A stretch of DNA of 10,882 bases, from assembly GCA_004297645.1 (NCBI GenBank), contig SCUG01000615.1, positions 1-10,882 of the forward strand, given 5' to 3'. Made by a program: the position numbers and the translations under genes. Within the stretch, counting starts at the first letter, position 1. Each line of letters opens with the position of its first letter. Under the pieces are notes generated by a model. That model was not told where the DNA came from, searched no databases, and saw nothing but the letters and a program-made list of their open reading frames with translations. Below, in pieces: positions 1 to 7,363 of the stretch. Source of the stretch: Saprospiraceae bacterium. Lineage in GTDB: Bacteria; Bacteroidota; Bacteroidia; Chitinophagales; Saprospiraceae.

Positions 1-3000
1 TGCTGTGAGCGGCGACGGTTGCAATACAAAATAATTTTGGGTAATAGTGGCGATGGCACCTGGCGCCAATGTGCCAACGCTCCAAACCAAGTCGGTGTAT
101 AAACCGAAACTGCCCTGCGAAACGCTGTACTCGTTGCCACCTACAAAAACAACACCTGAGGGTTTTGGAAAATGCACCTTCACCCCGGTGGCCGCCTGGG
201 TGCCTGCATTTATCAGCGTAGCTGTAAAAGACATATCGTTGTAAACCTGCAAAATAGCCGGGTTGGCGCTCATCGTCATTTCAAGGTCCACTCCTCCGGC
301 CTGCTGTTCAATGATTGAAAAGCTCCGGTCCATGGGTGCTGCAGGATTCCAGTTGGCGTCCCCGGCCTGGCTGGCTCGCACGATGACGGTGCCGGCCGTT
401 CCGGCCAATGTAACCGAGTTTCCGGCCACGGTGGCCGGGCCGCTGACGATGCTGAAGCTCACCGGCAGCCCGCTCGTTGCGGTAGCCGAAATCAGGAAAG
501 GCGCATCGGTGGTCAGTTTATTTGCAATGGCCGGGAAGTTTATCGTCTGGGTTTGCGGCCCCGTGCCGTTTACAGAAATAGCAAGCGATGCCGCCGCCGC
601 ATTGCCGTCGTTATCCGTCACTGTGAGGGTGGCGGTAAATATGCCAGCCGCCGTGTAGGTGTGATTGGCCATGCCGCCATTTCCCGATGTGCCGTCGCCA
701 AAATCCCAGGCATAACTCGCGACGGAGCCGTCTGCATCGGTGGACGAGGAAGCGTCGAAACTGACAGTTAGCGGGGCATTGCCACTCGCCGGGCCGGCGG
801 TAAAAGCCGCCGTGGGAGGTGCCGATCCGTATGGCAGCAGCCTGATGCCGGGAATGGGACGTTCCTGCGCACCATTGGGAAGCTGCCACCCGACGGCGAG
901 GTTGTCACCGCCGGTGCCCTCTTTTTGCAATGCTTCGATGTAATAAAGCTGCCCTGCCACAAGAGATACGGGCGCAGATTGTTGCTCCGCAAATTTATCC
1001 CATTGCCGCGAAGCTGACCACCCCGGCACGGAGGCGATGAGCTGTTTTCCTGTAGGGCCGGAATTGGTGCTGAGCCACAGCTCGCCGTTGTCGTCACTGG
1101 CAATCCAAAAGGTGTATTGTCCGCTGGCGGGCACGCAAATATAGCCGCGCACACGCGTGCCGTAATTATCGGCGGCATCTACGGATGTTTCAAAAATAGT
1201 GAGTTGGTCAGAGGTGTTAGGCGGCGTATTCACTGGAATCTGCGCCACGGAATTGCCAGTGATGCCCGTCCATACTTCATGCGAAATCAAGCCTGTGCCG
1301 ACGCAGCCACCCGCCGGGTTCACATTTACCCAAAAGCTCCGCTCCACGTTGATGGCCGGGCCATAAGTGCCGTTGCCGGGCTGCGTGGCTACGATGGTCA
1401 CTTTGCCCGGCACGCCGGTCAGCGCGACCGTGTTGCCGGTGACGACAACTGGCCCTTCCAATTTATAATAAGTGATGCCTAAGCCAGAAGAGGCAGTGCC
1501 GTTCAGCGTGAACGGGGCATCAGACACTACCTTGTCAGAAATAGACGGAAAGGTGATGGCCTGGCTGGCCCCGGCGCAGGCCGGGTAGATGTTTTTTTCA
1601 TAAAAATCGGACTGACCGGCCGGGTCAGATACTTTCAACGTGACGCGGTACCAATAACTGGCACTGTAACACTCGACCGCCGTCAGCAGGACATTACCTG
1701 AAGGGTCGAATATTTCGGTGACAGGATGATAATGCCCGTTGTGGTGCAAAAACACCTTCCATTCGTAGCTCAGTTCGTTCTCCGTGTGGTTGGGGTCGCT
1801 CACATTGGCAGTCAGCGCCAGATTGGTGATGAAGGCTGGGTCGAAAGTGTTCACTCCGTCAATGCTGGTCGAGTTGATGGTGGGCGGCGTATTGTTCACG
1901 GCGATGCCGAGGGTGGCATTGGCCGTCAGGCCCTGATTATCTATCACCGTGAGGATGACAGGGTAGCCGGCGGCCACGTTATTGCCGGAATCGAACGTGT
2001 GTACCGGATTAAGGGCGGTGCTGGTGGTACCGTCGCCGAAGTCCCAGAGGTAGGTGAGCGGGTCGCCGTCTTGGTCGAACGTATTGGAAGAAGTGAAGTT
2101 CACGGTCATCGGGCCTGGGCCATAAGTTTGGTTAGCTTGCACAAAGACCACCGGGGCGTGGTTGGTCACCCCTGTGAAAGTAACCCGCCGGATTTGACTT
2201 GGGTAGCGCACGTAATAGAGATTGCCTTGTGAGGGGTGTGTACCGACGAAGACGCAGGCCCCAGCGTTGGATATAAAATTCCGCACCTCCGTGGGCTGCA
2301 TGTTGGCGTCGAAGACGAAATTGCGAATCCAGCCTCCGCCGTAGTCTGCGTGGAAATAGGTATTCTTCCAAATGGGTGGAAAGTCACTTCCACTGTACCA
2401 GGTGCCGCCGGTGGAGGCATTTCCCAGAAACGATGGCCCTGGCACCGTAGCCGAGCCGATGTTGTAAATCGTGCCATTGACGAGGGCCCGCGGTGTACCA
2501 GTCCGCCAATCCGACACGGGCAGGTTATGGGTGGGCGGGGTGTAATTGCCATTGTTGTAGCCAGGCAGAAATGTCATGCCTTCGTATTTTGGCCAGCCGA
2601 AATTCATGCCGGGGCCATTCATCAGTTCCATTTCTTCACGGGTACCCCACCCTACGTCGCCGATGAAAAAAGTACCGGGGTTGCCATCAGTGGGAATATG
2701 GCTCCCCGATTCTGGCACCAAAGCCATGCGGTAGGGGTTGCGCAGCCCCCTCGCCCAAATTCGAGAGGCCGGGGAGCGTGGGTGAGCGGCATCGAAATAA
2801 GGGTTGGAGGATACGCCGTCGCCCGTCACGGGATCGAGCCGCAGGATTTTTCCGCTGTAATTGTCCAACGTTTGGCAGCGGTAAGCCCCGATATTTTGAG
2901 CGGGGGTAATGATACCATCTGTCAGGGCTTGCGCCCAATAAGTCTCGGAAGCGGAGCCTTCGTCGTGCGAGTTGTAACTCGCCCCGTCGCCGATGGAGGC

Positions 3001-3591
3001 CAACAGCGTGCCGTCATCGCCGAACACTAAGCTCCCTACCCCGTGCGATTCGTGCAAAATGGGCGAGCCGGTGGACGGTGATTCGCCGAATAACACAAAC
3101 CGGCTCGATGGAATGACGGTGGTGAAATTGGTAGCCGGATCGGCCTGGTACCGCGTGATGCGGCCGATGGTGGCGTTAAAATACTCATTGGTATTGGGGT
3201 TATAGTTCGAGGTGCCGTAATTTAACAGGTGGTGCCGGTCCACGACGTACAGCAGGTAGATGTAGCCGTTGCTCAGGAAGTTGGGGTCAAGGGCAAAGCC
3301 CAACAGACCGAAGTCCCGCCAGCCACCAACCTCCGCGCTGATGTCTAACAGTGGTGTGGCCTGTTTTACGCCGTTCTCCACGATCCAGACCTTGCCGCCA
3401 GATTCCCAGGCGTACATTTTCCCGTTGGCATCCCAGGTGAATCCTACAACTTTGTCCCAGCCATCGAGGTACACCTGGTCGGTGAACCCACTGGGCTGGG
3501 CGATGCCGAAACCTTTGAAAATAAGGAGAAAAGCGATGATGAAAAGCAGGGTGTAACCCCGCAGGGTCAGGGTTGAAAGTGTCCGTTTCAT
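1..3591 (-). CDS. Secreted multidomain PQQ-type sugar dehydrogenase with PKD, PA14 and DUF11-like modules (partial, C-terminus beyond window)
   Basis: I checked every codon from the ATG at 3591 down to base 1: 1,197 codons without a stop, so the gene leaves the window at its 3' end. Residues 1-31 form a signal peptide (MKR, then a hydrophobic run, likely cut after GIA). Residues about 33-470 match the glucose/sorbosone dehydrogenase beta-propeller family: H183 in ESHGVGSLVFGDDG, R284-N285 in ARGLRNP, and FIGDVGWGTREEM at 308-321. In soluble glucose dehydrogenases the corresponding His, Arg and Asn lie at the PQQ/substrate site. Next come a PKD domain (YLWDFGDG, 514-521), an Ig-like unit (about 677-757), a PA14-like domain (about 763-920), a second PKD (YAWDFGDG, 960-967), a second Ig-like unit (about 1014-1095) and a DUF11-like repeat (about 1105 onward). 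An in-frame ATG at 3612 is possible but would put seven extra residues before the signal peptide. A type IX sorting domain would be expected beyond the window. The substrate is unknown. Confidence 0.9.
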   Translation of the reverse strand, partial: MKRTLSTLTLRGYTLLFIIAFLLIFKGFGIAQPSGFTDQVYLDGWDKVVGFTWDANGKMYAWESGGKVWIVENGVKQATPLLDISAEVGGWRDFGLLGFALDPNFLSNGYIYLLYVVDRHHLLNYGTSNYNPNTNEYFNATIGRITRYQADPATNFTTVIPSSRFVLFGESPSTGSPILHESHGVGSLVFGDDGTLLASIGDGASYNSHDEGSASETYWAQALTDGIITPAQNIGAYRCQTLDNYSGKILRLDPVTGDGVSSNPYFDAAHPRSPASRIWARGLRNPYRMALVPESGSHIPTDGNPGTFFIGDVGWGTREEMELMNGPGMNFGWPKYEGMTFLPGYNNGNYTPPTHNLPVSDWRTGTPRALVNGTIYNIGSATVPGPSFLGNASTGGTWYSGSDFPPIWKNTYFHADYGGGWIRNFVFDANMQPTEVRNFISNAGACVFVGTHPSQGNLYYVRYPSQIRRVTFTGVTNHAPVVFVQANQTYGPGPMTVNFTSSNTFDQDGDPLTYLWDFGDGTTSTALNPVHTFDSGNNVAAGYPVILTVIDNQGLTANATLGIAVNNTPPTINSTSIDGVNTFDPAFITNLALTANVSDPNHTENELSYEWKVFLHHNGHYHPVTEIFDPSGNVLLTAVECYSASYWYRVTLKVSDPAGQSDFYEKNIYPACAGASQAITFPSISDKVVSDAPFTLNGTASSGLGITYYKLEGPVVVTGNTVALTGVPGKVTIVATQPGNGTYGPAINVERSFWVNVNPAGGCVGTGLISHEVWTGITGNSVAQIPVNTPPNTSDQLTIFETSVDAADNYGTRVRGYICVPASGQYTFWIASDDNGELWLSTNSGPTGKQLIASVPGWSASRQWDKFAEQQSAPVSLVAGQLYYIEALQKEGTGGDNLAVGWQLPNGAQERPIPGIRLLPYGSAPPTAAFTAGPASGNAPLTVSFDASSSTDADGSVASYAWDFGDGTSGNGGMANHTYTAAGIFTATLTVTDNDGNAAAASLAISVNGTGPQTQTINFPAIANKLTTDAPFLISATATSGLPVSFSIVSGPATVAGNSVTLAGTAGTVIVRASQAGDANWNPAAPMDRSFSIIEQQAGGVDLEMTMSANPAILQVYNDMSFTATLINAGTQAATGVKVHFPKPSGVVFVGGNEYSVSQGSFGLYTDLVWSVGTLAPGAIATITQNYFVLQPSPLTA

Positions 3592-3801
3592 TGGTGTTTG
3601 ATTATATGTCATTACGTTAGCAAAGGGAATACATGCTAACAAATTAGTGGCAGCCAGTAACGGCTATTTTGTGTTAAATGTAAGTATTAATGTTGAAGGG
3701 AGAAAAACAGCGTGGTAAGACCAAATTCAAAAAGGAGGGTTTAGATACGGGCTGCAAGATGCAACAATTTACTCGTTTTGCCCGAATGAGTACAGAAAAT
3801 G

Positions 3802-3826
3802 GGCTCTTTATGATTTTCTGTGGGTA
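3802..3826 (+). repeat. ISL3 left terminal inverted repeat
   Basis: Aligned with the reverse complement of 5073-5097, 19 of 25 positions agree: GGCTCT at the tip, TATGA in the middle and GTGGGTA at the inner end, with mismatches clustered between the last two blocks. Confidence 0.8.
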
Positions 3827-3861
3827 AACAGATTTGCCGTGTTCTAATTTTACCCCAAAAA

Positions 3862-5093
3862 ATGAACAACAAACATCTTTTTGAAATCGCATTGGGCGAC
3901 ATCCGCCCCTGGCACATTGAGCACATTGAATTCAAGCAACTGCATGAAAAAGTTCGGGAGTTGCACATCCAGCTTGATTTTCCTGCTGGCAGCCAGTTCC
4001 TTGACAGCTTTGGCGTTCCGTGCAAAGCCTACGACACGGAGCAGCACACCTGGCAGCACTTGAACTTCTTCGAGCACCGCTGTGCTACCTGCACGCCCGG
4101 GTTCCCCGCATCAGGGACAGCAAGGGCGCAGTGAAGAAGGTGCAAGTGCCCTGGGCAAGGCGGAACCATGGCTTCACGCTCATGTTCGAGGCATACGTCA
4201 TGACGCTGCTGGAATTGGAGATGTCCCCCGGCGCTGTGGCTGATTTGGTCAAGGTTTATCCCCAGCGCGTCTGGGAAGTGTTCAACCACTACGTCGGGCG
4301 GGCCAAAAGTCAAAGCGACCACAGCGGCATCACCGAAGTAGGCATTGACGAAACGAGCAAGCGCAAGGGACACGACTACGTCACCGTGGGCGTTGACCTG
4401 CCACAAAGCCGGGTGTTCAAAGTGGTGGAAGGCAAGGACGCCGCAGCAGTGCGGGCGCTTGCCGGCCATCTTGAAGCCCAGGGCAGCCCGCCCGGGGAAG
4501 TCAGGCAAGTTTGCATCGCTATGTCACCCGCCTTCATCAGCGGTGTCATGGATGCCTTTGTCAATGCGAAAATCACCTTCGACCGCTTCCACGTGATGAA
4601 GGAGGTCAACAAAGCCCTCAACGAATTGCGCAAAGCCGAACAAAAAGAGTGCAAAGAACTGAAGAGGCACAAGTACACCTTGCTGAAAAACCCTGAAAAC
4701 CTCACCGACAAGAAACAGGCAGAACTGGCAGACCTCCTTCAATTGTACCCCAAAATCGGGGAGGGCTACCGGCTCAAGACGCTGTTCAGGGAGTTTTGGC
4801 AGTTCGACCACCCCGCCAAAGCCGGGCGCTTTTTGAAAGACTGCTGCAAACAGGCTGTGAAAAGCGGCATCTTTCCCTTTCAAAAAACCGTCAACACTAT
4901 TAAAGCGCACTGGTCAGGAATCGTGAACTTCATAAAATCGCAAATAACGAACAGCATTCTGGAGGGCATCAACTCGAAAATCCAACTGGCGAAAAAACGA
5001 GCACGTGGCTACCGAAATGTCAATAATTTCATCAACACGATTTACTTCTTATGCGGCAAGCTGAATTTCAGCTACCCACGGGTTTTCATATAG
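3862..5093 (+). pseudogene. ISL3-family transposase, broken by a 2-nt frameshift
   Basis: The first part reads from the ATG at 3862 (MNNKHLFEIALGD...) to FFEHRC at 4083. The protein then continues in another frame from YLHARVPR (codon at 4086) to the TAG at 5091-5093. Removing one TG of the tandem TGTG at 4081-4084 restores FFEHRCYLHARVPR and a protein of about 409 aa, normal for the family. The rest is well preserved: GIDETSKRKGHDYVTVGVD (first Asp, codon 4347-4349), FDRFHVMKEVNKAL, and ILEGINSKIQLAKKRARGYR (the expected Glu). In the segment VCIAMSPAFISGV (4509-4547) an Ala stands where ISL3 relatives usually have Asp (I/M-D-M-S-P); the Ala codon GCT is at 4518-4520. The frameshift, and possibly this substitution, make the copy inactive. 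The overlap has no classical slippery heptamer, so programmed frameshifting is unlikely. Confidence 0.85.
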
Positions 5094-5097
5094 AGCC
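5073..5097 (-). repeat. ISL3 right terminal inverted repeat
   Basis: Partner of the repeat at 3802-3826, ending AGAGCC on the plus strand. It overlaps the last codons and the TAG stop of the transposase, so the C-terminal residues YPRVFI are partly encoded by the terminal repeat. Confidence 0.8.
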
Positions 5098-5111
5098 ATT
5101 TTTTCTAATAG

Positions 5112-5387
5112 CGAGAATTGCTGGCAGGCTTGACCAGAGCGGGCAACAGCAATTGCGAACAACGCATAGAATTGGTTGACAGGTTATTGGGATGGTGGCC
5201 GAATTCCGATGTCGCTTTGCCACAATTGCACATATCCGGGGACAGGGAATTCATTGGCTTTGTCTGGTTTAAATGACTCGAACAGCGGGGGATAAATTTT
5301 GTGATGCGCATCCCTCCCAGCTTCAAGATTGAACTGTGGTGCAATGAGGGAAACAAAGACAGGAACTTAAAGTTAAAGGTGGGCTAT
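5112..5387 (+). pseudogene. IS4-family transposase internal fragment
   Basis: One frame (codons starting at 5112) reads RELLAGLTRAGNSN, then EQRIELVDRLLGWWP, then ISGDREFIGFVWFK, a TGA at 5274-5276, then LEQRGINFVMRIPPSFKIEL and a TAA at 5388-5390. The GNSN...RIELVDRLL and DREFIG...WF blocks are hallmarks of IS4-type DDE transposases, where the D of DREFIG is the second catalytic Asp. The TGA sits where these proteins have Trp (WFKW), so one G-to-A change explains it. The N-terminal third and the C-terminal part with the catalytic Glu are missing. The fragment begins about 15 bp from the ISL3 right end, and no matching left part is visible on the far side of that element. Assignment to IS4 is by motif recognition. 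Confidence 0.7.
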
Positions 5388-5542
5388 TAATCCCCCTGCC
5401 CAATATTTCGGATGATTTTTATAGCAAGGCGTTTGATTGGGATTTACATTTTTTCCAATTCTCGACCTGGTTTTTGTGAAATTTTCTAAAGTCAACTTGA
5501 TTTCTTTGGTGTCCAGACCTCTACAGAAATAAGGGATGATGA

Positions 5543-5867
5543 GTGCCCTCTCTTTATAATTTCCAGGCCCGCCTGCACAAGCACAAGGTCTCGCACGGGT
5601 TGAACCCCGATGGGTCGGGGCAGTACCTACCGGAACAAACCTTCCAACAATTGACAAAAGGCAAACTCCGGCGTTTCAAGATAGACGGCAAGGATGTGCG
5701 CATAGACTCGAAGCTCATCAACTCGAACATCGCCAAATCCAACCGCCTACAATTAGTCATCGGGACAATCGGGCAATTTTTCAAAGGGCTGCCCCAAGCG
5801 CAACTACCCGATGCTTGAAGCAACAGACCTGCTGCGCTTAGAGGAACTGGTGGCAAAGCCAGTAGGC
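5543..5867 (+). pseudogene. IS1182-like (DUF772-type) transposase N-terminal fragment
   Basis: The readable stretch runs from PSLYNFQARLHKHKVSHGLN through QLTKGKLRRFKIDGKDVRID and SKLINSNIAKSNRLQLVIG to GQFFKGLP, where it shifts frame. Transposases of the IS1182 type share the pattern LYxFxxRL...xQLTxxxL...RxDSxxxxSNIxxxSRLQL in their N-terminal half. At 5792-5795 a run of four C breaks the frame; reading it as three C joins FFKGLP to KRNYPMLEATDLLRLEELVA. Similarity fades after about 5867. The start codon and the whole catalytic C-terminal half are absent, so this is a dead scrap. It does not belong with the DDE fragment at 6651-7257, which is another family in the opposite orientation. Confidence 0.6.
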
Positions 5868-6000
5868 GCTCTGTGGCGCCCCTGGCCCGTTTCCGGGCAA
5901 TGCCGGGACAAGCAGGTTGTCTCGCAGCATAGGGCACGAAATCTTATTCTGTTATATCAATGAACTTTTTTTTACCCCCTTTTTCGGAGGGGACTCAGAG

Positions 6001-6318
6001 CTAATTCCCTTTTGATTTATAAAGGAAAGAGTCTATTGCTCCCACGGCATTCGACAACTTGTCGTAGTCTATGCTATAGTGAATAAACTTACCATCTCTA
6101 TGTGTCTCAACCAAGCCTGCTAACCTGAGAATGCGGAGATGTTGGGAAGTGATCGATTGCTCCAATTTGAGGGTGCTGTAAATTTTGTTGACATTGATGG
6201 CGCTGTTTTGATCGATAAATTGAAGGATTTCCATTCGAAGTGGATGGGCCAAAGCCCGTAAAATCTCCGATGACACCTGCAACTTATCGTTGTTGATGCT
6301 AACCTTAGCCTTTCTCAT
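6001..6318 (-). CDS. ArsR-family winged-helix transcriptional regulator
   Basis: A 105-aa protein from the ATG at 6318 to the TAG at 6001-6003. It has the compact ArsR/SmtB layout: LAHPLRMEILQFI (residues 23-35) at the start of the winged helix, the recognition helix in SITSQHLRILRLAGLVE (55-71) and the beta-wing in GKFIHYSID (76-84). ArsR proteins are dimeric repressors that leave DNA when bound by a metal or another signal. The alpha-3 metal site (ELCVCDL) is absent here (IYSTLKL at 46-52), and the protein contains no Cys at all, so thiol-based metal sensing is unlikely. The ligand is unknown. The gene has no co-directional partner in the window; transposase scraps lie downstream and an IS nest lies upstream. 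It may control itself (see the repeats at its start) or genes now displaced. Confidence 0.88.
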   Translation of the reverse strand: MRKAKVSINNDKLQVSSEILRALAHPLRMEILQFIDQNSAINVNKIYSTLKLEQSITSQHLRILRLAGLVETHRDGKFIHYSIDYDKLSNAVGAIDSFLYKSKGN

Positions 6319-6342
6319 AGAAGTTACTTTAAATAGAAGTTA
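6317..6342 (-). repeat. 10-bp direct repeat over the ArsR gene start, possible operator
   Basis: The minus strand carries TAACTTCTAT at 6333-6342 and again at 6317-6326, 16 bp apart start to start. The second copy runs into the ATG. ArsR regulators often bind next to their own start, so autoregulation is plausible. However, ArsR sites are usually inverted rather than direct repeats, so the operator role is a guess. Confidence 0.35.
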
Positions 6343-6356
6343 ATAAATGCACGTAG

Positions 6357-6388
6357 CAAATATGCGCCATTTAATTATTTTTTCAAAA
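6357..6388 (-). promoter_or_regulatory. Predicted Bacteroidota-type promoter of the ArsR gene
   Basis: On the minus strand, TTTTG (6384-6388) and CATATTTG (6357-6364) are separated by 19 bp. The Bacteroidota consensus is TTTG/TTG at -33 and TAnnTTTG at -7; the -7 box here differs only at its first base and the spacing is as expected. Transcription would start near 6350, leaving a leader of about 30 nt before the ATG at 6318. The remaining AT-rich sequence to 6543 shows nothing else I recognise. Confidence 0.5.
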
Positions 6389-6543
6389 CCATTATAAAAA
6401 AATACTGCAAACTTATTGATTTACAGCATTTTTTGAAAAGCCTTTACAATAAATAAACCTAAACATCGCGTTCAAATTTACTTTATTACACTCTGCATTT
6501 CAATTCATCGTAGGATAGATTTCTTTCATCAAAGGATTATTTT

Positions 6544-6613
6544 GGGTCTCCCTGTAAAAGGCAAGAATAGAGGGTCAACCGAACAAGATTTGGTTAACGC
6601 TTTTCTGTTATTG
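6544..6613 (+). repeat. Left 70-bp terminal inverted repeat of the nested element
   Basis: It runs from GGGTCTCCCTGTAAAAGG to CGCTTTTCTGTTATTG. Compared with the reverse complement of 10395-10464, only two bases differ (6550 C/T and 6585 A/G). Its inner end is 37 bp from the stop codon of the DDE transposase fragment, as expected for an IS terminus. Confidence 0.9.
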
Positions 6614-6650
6614 GTGTCAAGGAGCTAATTTTCCTGTGCAATAAACCAAC

Positions 6651-7257
6651 TTAATGAGCCTTTCGTGGCGTTGTGCCAAGATACGGGCAAATTGATTGCT
6701 CAACGCCAGTACACATTTCATCGAGGACATAACTTTTAGGGGAAAGGGCCTGTTGGGCCGCCTGTTCCAGTTCCTTTGACCGCCCCCTGGCTTGGTCTGT
6801 CTGCATGGGCTGCATCCGACTGTCGGCAAGCATGGCGTTTGCAGTGTGGATGCCGAAAAGAATCCAAATGATTTCGGCGGGCGCTGTCCGCACCTTGACC
6901 TTTCGCAGCAGGCAGTGGTTTTTTTCGTTGCCAAAGCTGCCCTCCAGACGGGTGGCCCGGGCCCTGCCAAGGCCGGAGCGAAGTTGGGAAGCCTGTACAG
7001 AAGTGTCCTCCATGTCGTTTCCCTTCCTCTTGAAGCAAGTGGCAATGCTCTGTTTTTTAAGGAACCTGCGGTTGGCGTTGGAGGCATAGATTCGGTCGCC
7101 TGCGAATTGCCTCAGGGCTCCAAACTGCGAGCGGTGTTTGAATACGCTGCGCCATAGCCGCCTGCCCTCGTGGAATGCCTTGAAGCCCAAGTGCTCAATA
7201 AGGTTGACCCCTCCACCTGCGGCAGGTGCGCCTTTGCCTCAAATTCCACGGACTCGT
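6651..7257 (-). pseudogene. DDE transposase, C-terminal half, interrupted by IS21
   Basis: Reading down from 7257: NESVEFEAKAHLPQVEG, a frame change, then VNLIEHLGFKAFHEGRRLW, FGALRQFAGDRIYASNANRR, RATRLEGSFGNEKNHCLL, TAPAEIIWILFGIHTANAM and a TAA at 6651-6653. The motifs GDRIYASNANRRF (catalytic Asp) and RLEGSFGNEK (catalytic Glu) followed by IIWILFGIHTANA match a DDE transposase family frequent in Bacteroidota (IS5/ISNCY-like; exact family uncertain). At 7208-7211 the run CCCC needs one more C to keep the frame, so there is a 1-nt deletion. Homology stops at about 7257, where the IS21-type end begins. The N-terminal half is not found anywhere in the window. Confidence 0.75.
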
Positions 7258-7274
7258 TGTCAATTTCGCTCGCG

Positions 7275-7310
7275 ACTGCCCCACCCATTTCGGAGTGAAC
7301 TGACCCACCC
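7275..7310 (+). promoter_or_regulatory. IS21 left-end transposase-binding repeats
   Basis: ACTGCCCCACCC (7275-7286) and ACTGACCCACCC (7299-7310) match at 11 of 12 positions and are spaced 24 bp apart. IS21 elements carry repeated copies of such motifs inside their ends as IstA-binding sites, and ACTGACCCACC-type repeats are common in them. The binding role is inferred from family knowledge. Confidence 0.55.
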
Positions 7311-7363
7311 CCAGCAGGCTAAAGAAAGCGAAAAGAGCATTGCTTTGCCAAAAAAACAAAGCG

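Larger units (their letters stand above)
3802..5097 (+). mobile_element. ISL3-family insertion sequence, inactive copy
   Basis: The element is bounded by imperfect 25-bp inverted repeats beginning GGCTCT and carries an ISL3-type transposase that fills almost all of it; the stop codon lies inside the right repeat. Its length (1,296 bp) suits a single-ORF ISL3 element. ISL3 elements usually make an 8-bp target duplication, but the flanking octamers (AGAAAATG on the left, ATTTTTTC on the right) do not match. Together with a transposase scrap only on the right side, this suggests that flanking DNA was lost or rearranged after insertion. Confidence 0.85.

Noticed and set aside
2236..3030. 264-codon open frame on the plus strand, and several similar ones between 47 and 3556
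   Set aside because: All lie antisense to the continuous minus-strand gene at 1-3591, whose domains are clear; their translations show no family motifs.
4020..4134. Programmed frameshift joining the two ISL3 transposase frames
   Set aside because: No slippery heptamer lies in the overlap, and the conserved protein is restored exactly by deleting one TG, which points to mutation.
5373..5657. 94-codon minus-strand frame
   Set aside because: It overlaps the IS1182-like fragment antisense, has no motif I know and no promoter; likely chance.
5975..5992. CCCC...GGGG hairpin just after the ArsR stop as a terminator
   Set aside because: In the direction of the ArsR gene it is followed by an A-run instead of a T-run, and the stem is only about 5 bp.
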